Positions 56,149 to 64,000 of a stretch of 64,000 nucleotides of DNA are shown in pieces (position 1 is the stretch's first letter; each line of letters begins with the position of its first letter). The DNA lies in the NCBI RefSeq assembly GCF_024172165.1, contig NZ_JAMZEB010000001.1:790442-854441 (forward strand). The letters run 5' to 3'. The position numbers were made by a program, and so were the translations under genes. The notes under the pieces are model-generated. The model made no database searches. It had not been told where the DNA came from and saw nothing but the letters and a program-made list of their open reading frames with translations. The stretch is from Nonomuraea thailandensis (GTDB taxonomy: Bacteria; Actinomycetota; Actinomycetes; Streptosporangiales; Streptosporangiaceae).

Positions 56149-56682
56149 TGTCCCGGCGCCGGCGCTTGCCTCCCAGCTCGCGTTCGAGTCGGTCCAAGGC
56201 CCTGGAGACGGTGGACCGTACGGTGCTCTGCCTGACCCGCGTCGCCCACGCGATATCGGCGTCGGACAGGTCGAGGTAGTAGCGCAGGACGAGCACCTCG
56301 CGCTGGCGCCTGGGCAGCCGGCTCAGCGCGGTCAGCATCTCCTGCCGCGACTCCCCCAGCAGCGCGGCCGTCTCCGGGGAGTCGGCCGGCTCGTCCGGAC
56401 GTCCAGGTGCCGGCGCCTTGATGGCGGCCACGCCACGCCGCCGCAGAACCGAGCGGGAGGCGTTGAGCACGCAGACGCGCACATACGACAGGTTCAGCAC
56501 ATCGGGGCTTTGCCATGCAGTCTGGGGAAGACGTCCTGGACCACGTCCTCGGCGGCCTCCCGGTCGCCGACGAGCAGCACGGCCAGGCGCACCAGGGGCG
56601 AGCCAGTGCTCACGGTACAGGTCCGCCAGCGCCGTCCCGGTGTCCGGCGGCGCGGACGCGCGGCGGCTGTCTCACTGTTCAT
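56141..56682 (-). pseudogene. SigE-type ECF sigma factor, frameshifted
   Basis: Three frames together give one sigma factor: an N-terminal piece (LADLYREHW), region 2 (SPLVRLAVLLVGDREAAEDVVQDVF), and after a break near 56500 DVLNLSYVRVCVLNASRS and region 4 (LPRRQREVLVLRYYLDLSDADIAWATRVRQSTVRSTVSRAL), ending at 56141 overlapping the propeller gene. At least two frameshifts are needed. It is homologous to the sigma genes at 31077 and 32843. Confidence 0.72.
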
Positions 56683-57109
56683 GACCTAAGAACGCGTACC
56701 GCCCCCGATCCGCTGCTTCCGCGCTCACGGTCACCTACCGGAGGGCAACGGCCAGGGAAGGGAGCACGCGCGGCGGTGCCTCTCGTCCATGGTCGTGCTG
56801 GCCGATCAGTCCGTCCGAGGCCGAACTCGGCGGCTTCCCGCTGGGGTTGATGAGGCCCCCGAGGAGATCGAGCGGCGTGCGTATCCGCCGTGTCAGAGGT
56901 CACCGAATCGTGGCAGGTGTGCTGGCCCTCGATGAGGCGTCCAGCGCTGGGCGAGTTCTTGATTTTGCCGGTCCTCTCGTTGGCCGCGGCGCGTTCGCGG
57001 GCGTCCTCCATGTTGATGATGGTCAGCCATGGCAGCTTGACCACGGCGTCGTCGCCGGAGAGGCACCTGTGGGCCTTGGCGTGCCGCTCGTCGCAAGGTC
57101 TCTATTGAT
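56683..57109 (-). other. Region with an unassigned minus-strand frame
   Basis: About 430 bp. A minus-strand frame beginning near 57060 reads AVVKLPWLTIINMEDARERA and then GRLIEGQHTCHDS before becoming low-complexity. It is protein-like but unrecognised and probably a remnant. Nothing else is visible. Confidence 0.35.
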
Positions 57110-57662
57110 ACGCCGACCGACCACGCTGTCCGGTTGCTGGAGCAGCCATCGACCACGCCCACGACTGCGTGACCCCCGTGCGGGAGGACCTGCCGACGCC
57201 GACGCCGTGCCCCGGTGGAGATATCGAGGCTGTGGCACCTGAACGACTCCCTTGAACTCCTCTACGAGGGCCTCACCGAAGCGGTCATCGGCTGGGAGCC
57301 GGTCGCTCAGGCGGGGACCCGATCCGTTGCCTTCTTCCACCTCTGGACGCGCAGACTGCAAGTCGTGGCCGCGACGAGCGCGGGCCCGGACAGTCCCATC
57401 ATGATCGGTGACCGCTACCTGCCCCGGGGGACCCTAATCGCCGTGGGGACAGTGAGATCACTAGCCACGCCTGGGACATCGCCTGGTCCTGCAGACGCGA
57501 CCGGCCCGTTCCGCCGCTAGGCCTCCGGTGTCCTGGAGTTCCTCCCCCTGGTCTTGACCACCCGTACCAGCCACCTGCAGTATGGCCCGCCCTTACCTGC
57601 ACCCGATGGGAGCCGCCCCAGGCGACCGACTCATCTCGCGATCGGGACGACGCATCTCGTCG
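57110..57662 (+). pseudogene. Maleylpyruvate isomerase-like (mycothiol-dependent superfamily) gene, decayed
   Basis: Fragments in three frames follow the order of the intact paralogue at 60330-60971: HDCVTPVREDLPTPTPC, then HLNDSLELLYEGLTEAVIGW, GDRYLPRGTLIAVG, SHAWDIAWSCRRDRPVP and LTTRTSHLQYGPPLPAPDGS. The second piece carries the expected metal-binding His region only partly (WHLNDS for CHVNDS). At least three frameshifts make it non-functional. It is in the opposite orientation to the intact copy. Confidence 0.65.
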
Positions 57663-57670
57663 TGACCTCA

Positions 57671-58669
57671 CTACAGAGCACTCGGTACGGCGAACCAAGG
57701 AAGCAGGTCCTCCTTACCGAACACGGTGATCCGGCTGATGCCGCTCGAGGTGACCGCGAGAACGGCGAGGCCGAATGCCTCGTAGGCGCCATCGTCATTA
57801 CGCAGGTAGGCGGCGGCGGGCTGCCCATTGGCCTGGACGGGAATCATCCGCCAGGTTCCTGGAGAGCCCAGTACCCAGGCGAGATGACGCAGACAGGTAT
57901 CCATCCCGGAGAACCAGGTGGAGTACCCGACCATCTCCAGCGCGGCGTCTTGGCGCAAGGCCCGCTCCAGAGCCGCCAGATCCGCCTTCTCGAAGGCGTT
58001 CATGTACTGCTCCAGCAGGTCCTGAATATCGTGCTCGGCGAGTTCCTCGTGTGCGGTGTCGACTTTGGCCAGGGCAGCGCGAGCGCGCTGCAACGAGCTC
58101 TTGACCGCGGCCACGGAGGTCTCCAGCATGGTCGCCACGTTCGCGGCCGGAAATTCCAGCACCTCGCGCAGCAGGTAGACCGCCCGCTGCTGCGGCGTCA
58201 GCTTCTGGAGGCTGGCAATGAGCGCGAGGCGCAACTGTTCCCGCGAGGTGACAATGGAGGCGGGATCACCCAGGCCGGGCGTGACCATCATGTCGGGGAT
58301 TGGCTGCAACCAGAGCACGTCTCCGCACGCCGCTTCGAGCGAGGCATCGGGGTCGCCACTCGGCGGCCCCGAGGCCGGAGGGCAGAGGACGCCGGCTGCG
58401 CTGATTCCGCTCGTTCAGACAGGCGTTGGTGGCGATCGTGTAGAGCCAGGTGCGCAGGACGAGCGGCCTTCGAACTTCTCAAAGCCGCGCCAGGCGCGAA
58501 GGTAGGTCTCCTGCACCAGGTCTTCAGCCTCGTGCACCGACCCCAACATGCGGTAGCAGTGCGCCAGCAGCTCGCGACGGTATGGCTCCGCGAGCGCGGC
58601 GAACTCCTCGATCGTGCTCACCGTGGTTCTCTCCCGCCCATTGTGTCGACTCTCACTGAGCCGCACCAA
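57671..58669 (-). pseudogene. SigX5-type ECF sigma factor with a compensated frame disruption
   Basis: From a start near 58630-58669, region 2 is conserved (YRRELLAHCYRMLGSVHEAEDLVQETYLRAWRGFEKFEG). The frame is lost after GRSS near 58465. A second frame gives RTWLYTIATNACLNER, and the original frame resumes by about 58375 (SGDPDASLEAACGDVLWLQPIPD), continuing through region 4 (LTPQQRAVYLLREVLEFPAANVATMLETSVAAVKSSLQRAR) and the SnoaL-like domain to 57671. So one deletion and one later insertion, about 90 bp apart, cancel out; left uncorrected, a stop occurs at 58415. It is the close relative of the intact gene at 24835-25827. Confidence 0.78.
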
Positions 58670-59029
58670 TGAGGATCATCCAGGGCGGCCAAAGGAATCG
58701 TCGCCGAGCGGTCAAGTCTGCGGTACCGGTTCGGCTTTGGAGGAGCGCGTCCCTGTGGGAGTTCACCCTCAACGGCACTGACCATGCCAGTCACCGCGAC
58801 GGGGCAGCATGATCGGCCGCTACACAACCGCAACACCGACAAACCTCCGTATGAGGAAGATCCTCAACAGGACGAACGTAACCTGATGCGGCACAAGAGC
58901 TTGTACGGAGTTCGGATCATCAGATCGGATCGTAGGCTGCGGACCACAAGATGGCACCCCGGAGATGAAGACCGGCCGGCAACCGCGAGAGCCACACCTC
59001 GTGCGGCAGGCCGCCTGGCCAGCCCGGCG
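58670..59029. other. Intergenic region, nothing recognised
   Basis: About 360 bp upstream of the SigX5-type pseudogene and before the IS30 fragment. It should contain the sigma promoter. No gene or strong repeat was seen. Confidence 0.45.
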
Positions 59030-59417
59030 CTGGCCGGCCGTGGCGCCGAAGCCGTGCGAGACGCGATCACCAAAGAGATCACCGGGTTGCCCGAGCAACT
59101 GCGCCGCTCGCTGACCTGGGATAGGGGAACGGAACTGGCCCAACATGCGCAACTGCGCATCGAGACCGGCGTGCAGGTCTCTTTCGCCGATCCGCATAGC
59201 CCCTGGCAGCGTGGCACCAACGAGAACACATCAACGGCCTGTTGCGGCCGTACTTTCCCAAGGGCACCGACCTGTCCTGCTGGGATGCCGAGGAGTTGGC
59301 TGCTGTCGCGTTCGCACTCAACACCAGGCCCCGAAAGACCCTCGGATGAAGAACACCGGCTGAGGCTTTCAGCGAGCACCTATACTCGCTGTCGAGCAGC
59401 AGTGTTGCGACGACCGG
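59030..59417 (+). pseudogene. IS30 family transposase, C-terminal fragment
   Basis: Sense reading gives AVRDAITKEITGLPEQLRRS, LTWDRGTELAQHAQLRIETG (catalytic Asp), FADPHSPWQRGTNENT (Glu region), then after a frameshift at about 59225 NGLLRPYFPKGTDLSCWDAEE and FALNTRPRKTLG. There TGA replaces the usual Trp codon, and RTPAEAFSEHLYSL follows. The N-terminal two-thirds is missing. It joins directly to an IS3 fragment at about 59420. Confidence 0.78.
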
Positions 59418-59428
59418 TTGAACCTAAG

Positions 59429-60136
59429 AACTACACCTCGGACGACTTCGGCCGCTTCCTGACCGGCCTGCACATCCGCCGATCGGTCGGCCGCACCGGC
59501 GTCTGCTGGGACAACGCCATGGCCGAATCATTCTTCTCCGCGATCAAGAACGAATGGCTGCACCGCTTCGTCTTCACCACCCGCGCCAAAGCCAAACGGC
59601 AGGTCATCCGCTACCCGCGTTCCGCGTAATTCGGGACCTCTGGAGCGACGGCATGCCTGCTGGCCTGTGGCTTCACCTTCTCGGCGGCCACAGGCCGTTT
59701 CTCTAGGCTCTGGCATTTCCGCAGGTGGAGAGGCCATACGGCGCTCTCTTCGGAATCTGACCCATGTCCTGGCCCGGACCGCCGCAGCATCGACGATAGG
59801 GCGTCGATGCCACACGCCACTCGGAGGTCGGCAACTTGCCCCTGCTTGCAGGGATTTGCCACCGCTGTTCTTCGGCCCATTGTCGGCCCCTCGGCCCGAT
59901 CGACCGCGTTGCTGACCTGGACTGTTGTGGACTCCTAGAGAAACGAACGATTCGGGCAGTCGATGGAAAACCTGCAGCTCATCCTATGTTTCGTGCCTCC
60001 AGGCAAGGTGAATTATGCGGAACGCAGGCGCTACATCGAGGGCTTCTACAACCCTCGGCGCCTGCACTCGACGCTCGGCTACCGAACACCTCTGGAGGTA
60101 CTCAACAAGTCCCTTTCAACCCAAACAGCCGCGTAG
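59429..60136 (+). pseudogene. IS3 family orfB C-terminal fragment, interrupted by the MITE-like element
   Basis: DDFGRFLTGLHIRRSVGRTG, CWDNAMAESFFSAIKNEWLH (with the catalytic Glu) and AKAKRQVIRY are the C-terminal part of an IS3 transposase. The element at 59614-60028 splits it. Beyond it the protein resumes as RYIEGFYNPRRLHSTLGYRTP and ends at 60136. Excision with one CGCTA copy restores an uninterrupted IRYIEGFYN. The 5' part of this IS is absent. Confidence 0.82.
59614..60028 (+). mobile_element. 415-bp MITE-like non-autonomous element, copy 2
   Basis: Same ends as copy 1 (CCCGCGTTCCGCGTAATTC on the left, complement of CCTGCGTTCCGCATAATTC on the right), same length, and identical internal sequence as far as I can compare by eye, in inverted orientation relative to 16226-16640. 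CGCTA flanks both ends (59609-59613 and 60029-60033). There is no transposase gene. The stem GGCCTGTGG/CCACAGGCC near 59663-59697 is one of several hairpins. Confidence 0.88.
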
Positions 60137-60329
60137 GCTACGCCCATAAAACGGCTGTCCGGAATCTCCGTGGCCTCTCAAACAGCTTCTGACCTCCAGC
60201 CGAGTCTGCACGGATGCCGCCGTCACCAGCACCGCCAGCAACAGACCCAGCGTGACCGTGGCGATGTGCCGCTTTCGGCCCTCGATCTTCTTGCCGGCTC
60301 GATCAGCACCCGCCGGGCATCAGACAAGA

Positions 60330-60971
60330 TCAGATGCCCTCTAAGCCACCAGCCGGCCAGTGCCGACCAGGTCCTTGGTCAGTTGGCCGATCGAAAGTCG
60401 CCGATCTTCGCCCGAGGAACGCCAGGAGTTGGTCACCGGGGGCGGCCAGGGGCGACACCTGGACCGGAGGCCCGAAGTCGCCGTTCCTGGACTCCGCCGT
60501 AAGCAGGTCCGGGGCGAGTTCCATGATTCCTGAGGCGAGCCCTGCTGGGATCGGCTCCAGTACATCGCAGGAGAATGCGACGTCCCACCCATGGACGGCG
60601 ACCTCTACGACACCGACGGCGACCAGGATGTCGCGCGGAAGTACACGATCGGCGACAGCTACGCCGTACTCATCCCCGCTCGGCGGGGTTGCGGCGGCGA
60701 GAAATCGCCGGGCCCGATCATTGAAGGTCCTCACAAGGGCATCCACCGAAAAATCATCGGGTTCCGCCATCGGGCCGCCGGCGACGAAACCCCATGCGAC
60801 TCCTTCGTACAGAATGGCGAGGGAGTCATTGACATGGCAAAGAAGCTCGGCGAGATTCCATTCCGTGCAGGGCGTCCTGCGTGGCAGTGAAGCTTGTGTG
60901 ACATGGGAGACGCAATGGACCGCGTATTCGATCGCTGACGGCAGAAGCCCTGAGGCTTTGGCGTTGACCAT
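60330..60971 (-). CDS. Mycothiol-dependent maleylpyruvate isomerase-like (DinB superfamily) protein
   Basis: 213 residues from the ATG at 60971, which follows AAGGGATGAG. It belongs to the TIGR03086-type group: SAIEYAVHCVSHVTQASLPRRTPCTEWNLAELLCHVNDSL with the first metal-binding His, then VGVVEVAVHGWDVAFSCD with the second His region. It keeps the four-helix DinB-like layout and a short C-terminal domain. Such proteins are thought to use mycothiol and a divalent metal, but most members have no assigned substrate. A decayed paralogue lies at 57110-57662. Longer in-frame starts at 61085 add a Val/Leu-rich extension that is not typical. 60137-60329 contains no gene. Confidence 0.8.
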   Translation of the reverse strand: MVNAKASGLLPSAIEYAVHCVSHVTQASLPRRTPCTEWNLAELLCHVNDSLAILYEGVAWGFVAGGPMAEPDDFSVDALVRTFNDRARRFLAAATPPSGDEYGVAVADRVLPRDILVAVGVVEVAVHGWDVAFSCDVLEPIPAGLASGIMELAPDLLTAESRNGDFGPPVQVSPLAAPGDQLLAFLGRRSATFDRPTDQGPGRHWPAGGLEGI

Positions 60972-61442
60972 CTCATCCCTTCTTGCCGCGGCACGCAGAA
61001 CCCAGGGCCAGACGGCCGGTAGCGTGAGCGGACATGACCGAACGGCGCCAACCACGGCCGTGAGCACGTTGACGGGTTCCCGCACTCAGTACGCGCTGCG
61101 CCGGACATACGTCAGTGAAGACTCCTGCCGGGCAGAAAGAGAATCGGATGATGCGAAACCGTGTCTATCTCCGGCGACCACCAGCTCCCCGGCGAGAGCA
61201 CCTGGACCTGTGCTATTTCGATCGCTGCAGTAGATGCCGGAGAGCTCTACGTACTACCTCTAGACGAGTAAGTCCTAGTTCGGGTTAGTGGTCGTAGGCG
61301 ATCAGTGATCGGGTGATGGGCTGGCCGGTGTGGCGGTTGTGCCAGATGGCGGCGGTCAGGGCCAGGATGCGCTGGGCGATCCGGGCGCCCACGCCGGTGA
61401 CTGTACGGCCGCCGTGCAGTTCCAGGTCGAGCTGGCCTTTGA

Positions 61443-63217
61443 GGACTCTGTTGGCCGATTCCAGTTGATGATCCCCGGTCCCCGGAGGAAGCTGGACCTG
61501 GGCCGCGGGGAAGATGGAGAGCTTCGCCATGTCTCTGCACCCTCGGCCCGCACGTCAGATTCCTGAGCAGACTGCCCGTATCGCGTGGGCGGCGTTCCCC
61601 AAGAGCTGCCTGGCCATGCGGATCCGCGATGAGCTGGGTCCGCTGTTTCGTGACGAGCAGTTCGCCTGCGCGTTCCCGCGGCGTGGTGGGCCGGCGCTGT
61701 CGCCGGGGCAATTGGCGATGGTCTCGGTGCTGCAGTTCGCTGAGGGGCTGACCGATCGTCAGGCGGCCGATGCCGTGCGGGGGCGGATCGATGTCAAGTA
61801 CTGCCTAGGTCTGGAGCTGGACGATCCGGGGTTCGACTTCTCGGTGCTCAGCGAGTTCCGGGACCGGCTGATCGCTCATGGCCTGGAGGAACGCATCCTG
61901 GACACGCTGCTGGAGCGTCTGTCCGGGATGGGCCTGCTGCGGGCCGGCGGGCGGCAGCGCACCGATTCGACCCACGTGCTGGCGGCCGTGCGCCGCTTGA
62001 ACCGGATGGAGTTCGTCGGGGAAACCATGCGTGCGGCGCTGGAGGCTCTGGCGGTGGCGGCCCCGGGCTGGCTGGCCAGCATGATGGTGCCGGACTGGAG
62101 CGAGCGGTACCAGGCCCGCTGTGAGGGCTATCGGTTCCCGAAGAGCGATGATGCCCGCACCGCGTGGGCCCGGCAGGTTGGCATGGACGGTTTCACGCTG
62201 CTGGAGGCCGTCCATGCGCGCTCCGCCCCGCCTTGGCTGCGGGAGCTGCCAGCGGTGCAGGTGCTGCGCAAGGTGTGGATCCAGCAGTATCACCGCGATG
62301 ACAAGGGGGTGCGCTGGCGGGAAGGCAAGGACCTCCCGCCGGGCGCGATGCGCCTGGTGACGCCGTATGACGTGCAGGCCCGCTACAGCATCAAACGCGG
62401 TATGGGCTGGACCGGCTACAAGGTCCATTTCTCCGAAACATGTGAGCCCGACGCACCCCACGTGATCACCAACGTCGCCACCACCGCGGCAACCGTGACC
62501 GACACCGAGATGACCGCACCCATTCACCAGGCTCTGCGAGGGCGCAGCCTGCTGCCCGATGAGCACCTGGTGGACTATGGCTACACCTCGGCAACGCTAC
62601 TGGTCCAGGCTCGGGCCGAGTACGGGCTGGACCTGGTGGGGCCGGTCCGTATCGACGTCTCCCGGCAGCGCCGGCAGGCGCCAGCGCTTGCGCAGGATGC
62701 CTTCACTATCGACTGGGACGCCCGCCGGGTCACCTGCCCGCAAGGCCATACCAGTGCGGTGTGGTCCGCCCAGCAGCACACCGTCCGGGGCGTGCCCATC
62801 GTCCAGGTCTTCTTCCGCCGCACCGACTGCGATCCGTGTCCACTGCGCGCGGCGTGCACCCGCACCACCAGTCCGCGCTGGGGGCGAGGGCTCCAACTCC
62901 TGGCCCGGCCTCTGCAAGAAGCGCAGGATGCACGGCGACGAGAACAGCACACCGAGGAGTTCAAAGTCCGCTACGGGGTCAGGGCGGGCGTGGAAGGAAC
63001 CATCTTCCAGGCCGTGCATAGATCCGAAATCCGCACCAGCCGCTACATCGGCCTATCCAAGACTCACCTCGGGCACCTGTTCACCGCCACCGCCCTCAAC
63101 CTCGTTCGCCTCAATGCCTGGTGGGCGGGCCAACCCCTTGGTGCCACCCGCACCAGCCACTTCGCCAAACTCGTCCTCGCACGGGCGGCTTGACCACTGA
63201 ATCGGCCAACAGAGTCC
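61443..63217 (+). mobile_element. IS1182 family insertion sequence, complete
   Basis: GGACTCTGTTGGCCGATTC at 61443 and its complement GAATCGGCCAACAGAGTCC ending at 63217 are the inverted ends. TTGA at 61439-61442 and 63218-63221 is the 4-bp target duplication. Length 1775 bp. It is inserted in the IS982 transposase gene. Confidence 0.9.
61529..63193 (+). CDS. IS1182 family transposase
   Basis: 554 residues from ATG 61529; an in-frame ATG at 61514 is also possible. The IS1182 N-terminal domain is present (RIRDELGPLFRDEQFACAFP, GQLAMVSVLQFAEGLTDRQAADAVRGRIDVKYCLGL). The catalytic core has Asp in RQRTDSTHVLAAVRRL, Asp in EHLVDYGYTSATLL and Glu in AGVEGTIFQAVHRSEIR. A Cys cluster (RRTDCDPCPLRAACTR) lies in the insertion domain, as in the family. 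It looks complete, and the element has intact ends, so it may still be active. Confidence 0.92.
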   Translation: MSLHPRPARQIPEQTARIAWAAFPKSCLAMRIRDELGPLFRDEQFACAFPRRGGPALSPGQLAMVSVLQFAEGLTDRQAADAVRGRIDVKYCLGLELDDPGFDFSVLSEFRDRLIAHGLEERILDTLLERLSGMGLLRAGGRQRTDSTHVLAAVRRLNRMEFVGETMRAALEALAVAAPGWLASMMVPDWSERYQARCEGYRFPKSDDARTAWARQVGMDGFTLLEAVHARSAPPWLRELPAVQVLRKVWIQQYHRDDKGVRWREGKDLPPGAMRLVTPYDVQARYSIKRGMGWTGYKVHFSETCEPDAPHVITNVATTAATVTDTEMTAPIHQALRGRSLLPDEHLVDYGYTSATLLVQARAEYGLDLVGPVRIDVSRQRRQAPALAQDAFTIDWDARRVTCPQGHTSAVWSAQQHTVRGVPIVQVFFRRTDCDPCPLRAACTRTTSPRWGRGLQLLARPLQEAQDARRREQHTEEFKVRYGVRAGVEGTIFQAVHRSEIRTSRYIGLSKTHLGHLFTATALNLVRLNAWWAGQPLGATRTSHFAKLVLARAA

Positions 63218-64000
63218 TTGAGGGTGTCGTTGACGGACTCGATGAGCTGGCGGATCGGTTTGAGCAGGTGCTCGCCGGGGCGGGGTGTGCGGTTGCGGTA
63301 GGACGGGCGTAGCAGTCGTACGCCGCGTTCGGCGAGGAAGGTGTCCAGTTCATCAGCAGGCCGGACCGGTCGAGGAGCAAGGCCGGGTCGTGCTCGCAGA
63401 TGGCCATCAGCACCTGCCGTTCGTCGATCTTGGGGATGGCCAGGGCCCAGGTGATCGGTAGGCCGGCGGGAGTGCAGATCAGGTGCAGGCGCAGCCCCCA
63501 GAACCAGCGCGAGTGGGAGCGGCAGTAGCCGTAGCCGGCCCAGCCGGCCAGGTCCGAGCGCTGGGTGGTGGGGCGGGAACGGCCGCACTCGAGCGGGGTG
63601 GAGTCCACCACCCACAGCGGGTCCAGCCACAGGTCGGTGTCTTGTGCCAGGGTCCGGATCGCGCGTTTGAACAGCGGCAGAGCCTTGTGCAGGCGCTTGT
63701 TGTAGCCGGACTGGCCGGGCAGGTAGGGGAAGGCGCCGGGCAGGTGCTCGGGGACGTAGCGCAGCCAGCGGGCCTCGGAGCGGATGTCGAGCAGTACCTG
63801 GGCGACGGCCAGGGTGAGCAGTTCGGCATCGGTCGGTTTCGGCCTGCGGCCCGGCCTGGGCCGGTGGCCGAGCCAGTCGTCGATTCTGACGTACAGTGCG
63901 GTGAGAAGGGTGTTGAGGTCTGTCTTCACAAACCGATCGTCAACACCCTTCGTCATGCACGCACTCCGTGCTGCGGCGACTTAGGACTTACTCGTCTAGG

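Larger units (their letters stand above)
61288..63956 (-). pseudogene. IS982 family transposase, disrupted
   Basis: The N-terminal part begins at the ATG near 63956 (KGVDDRFVKTDLNTLLTALYV) and runs through LTLAVAQVLLDIRSEARWL, VVDSTPLECGRSR and WFWGLRLHLICTPAGLPITWAL. A deletion/frameshift occurs near 63345, after which ELDTFLAERGVRLLRPSYRN continues to ESVNDTLK. There the IS1182 copy (61443-63217) interrupts it. The remainder, GQLDLELHGGRTVTGVGARI to LIAYDH, lies at 61288-61442. Removing the insertion and one TTGA rejoins LKGQLDLEL in frame, so the frameshift near 63345 is a separate defect. Confidence 0.82.
61260..63999 (-). mobile_element. IS982 family element split by an IS1182 insertion
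   Basis: TAGACGAGTAAGTCCTA at 61261-61277 and its complement TAGGACTTACTCGTCTA at 63982-63998 are the inverted ends. Subtracting the inserted IS1182 and one TTGA leaves roughly 960 bp, right for IS982. The right end coincides with the end of the window, so its target duplication cannot be checked. Confidence 0.82.

Noticed and set aside
59836..60192. Small frame inside MITE copy 2 as a transposase
   Set aside because: It has no DDE or helix-turn-helix features and runs out into the IS3 fragment; the element appears non-coding.

Overview
The window is high-GC actinomycete DNA. GC-biased third codon positions, GTG/TTG starts, SigE- and SigX5-type ECF sigma factors, an AfsR/SARP-type regulator and a mycothiol-dependent maleylpyruvate isomerase-like protein all point to Actinomycetota, probably a Streptosporangiales-type soil organism (inference; no rRNA or tRNA was found). 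It reads as an accessory, repeatedly invaded chromosomal region rather than a core locus, although one copy of secY sits inside it.

Layout. 1-12 kb is mostly intact: the end of an S9 peptidase, two HxlR regulators around a DUF899 gene, a ROK regulator, a secreted M6-like metalloprotease, an SRPBCC-ArsR-SRPBCC operon with two clear operators, and a large AfsR-like regulator. 12-20.4 kb is a mobile-element pile-up: a broken IS21 istA, two coupled tyrosine recombinases (the first frameshifted before its nucleophile tyrosine), a gene split by a 415-bp MITE-like element, a chimeric recombinase/hypothetical ORF, and a second IS21 with truncated istB. 20.4-26 kb carries a racemase-family gene, a tiny secreted peptide, a stand-alone secY, a decayed MBL-fold hydrolase and an intact SigX5-type sigma factor. 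26.5-28.1 kb is a DDE insertion sequence. 28.3-35.2 kb holds ECF sigma genes, each followed by a membrane-anchored beta-propeller-like or other putative anti-sigma gene, plus a PMT-type mannosyltransferase; most are frameshifted.

35.4-43.4 kb contains small secreted proteins, a VOC protein, a secreted N-acetylmuramoyl-L-alanine amidase, a catalytically dead subtilase homologue, a D-Ala-D-Ala ligase-like enzyme with a coupled unknown gene, and an ArsR-SRPBCC fusion. 43.5-50 kb has an IS3 element, an AraC regulator, a divergent TetR/amidohydrolase pair with twin operators and a DDE transposase. 50-54.9 kb is a translationally coupled tandem of STAND ATPase-LuxR regulators. 55-64 kb is again degraded: a broken sigma/propeller pair, a broken SigX5 sigma, IS30 and IS3 fragments, the second identical MITE copy, a maleylpyruvate isomerase-like gene, and an IS1182 element inserted in an IS982 element whose right end coincides with the window end.

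The most unusual signals are: the two identical 415-bp elements in inverted orientation, each with its own 5-bp target duplication; a two-site HxlR-type operator repeated 37 kb apart with the same spacing; the serial decay of sigma/propeller modules; a secreted subtilase lacking every catalytic residue; and a secY copy with no ribosomal-protein, adk or map neighbours. Many genes carry one-base frameshifts. These could be real pseudogenes or assembly indels (one sits on a C6 run), and the sequence alone cannot separate the two.
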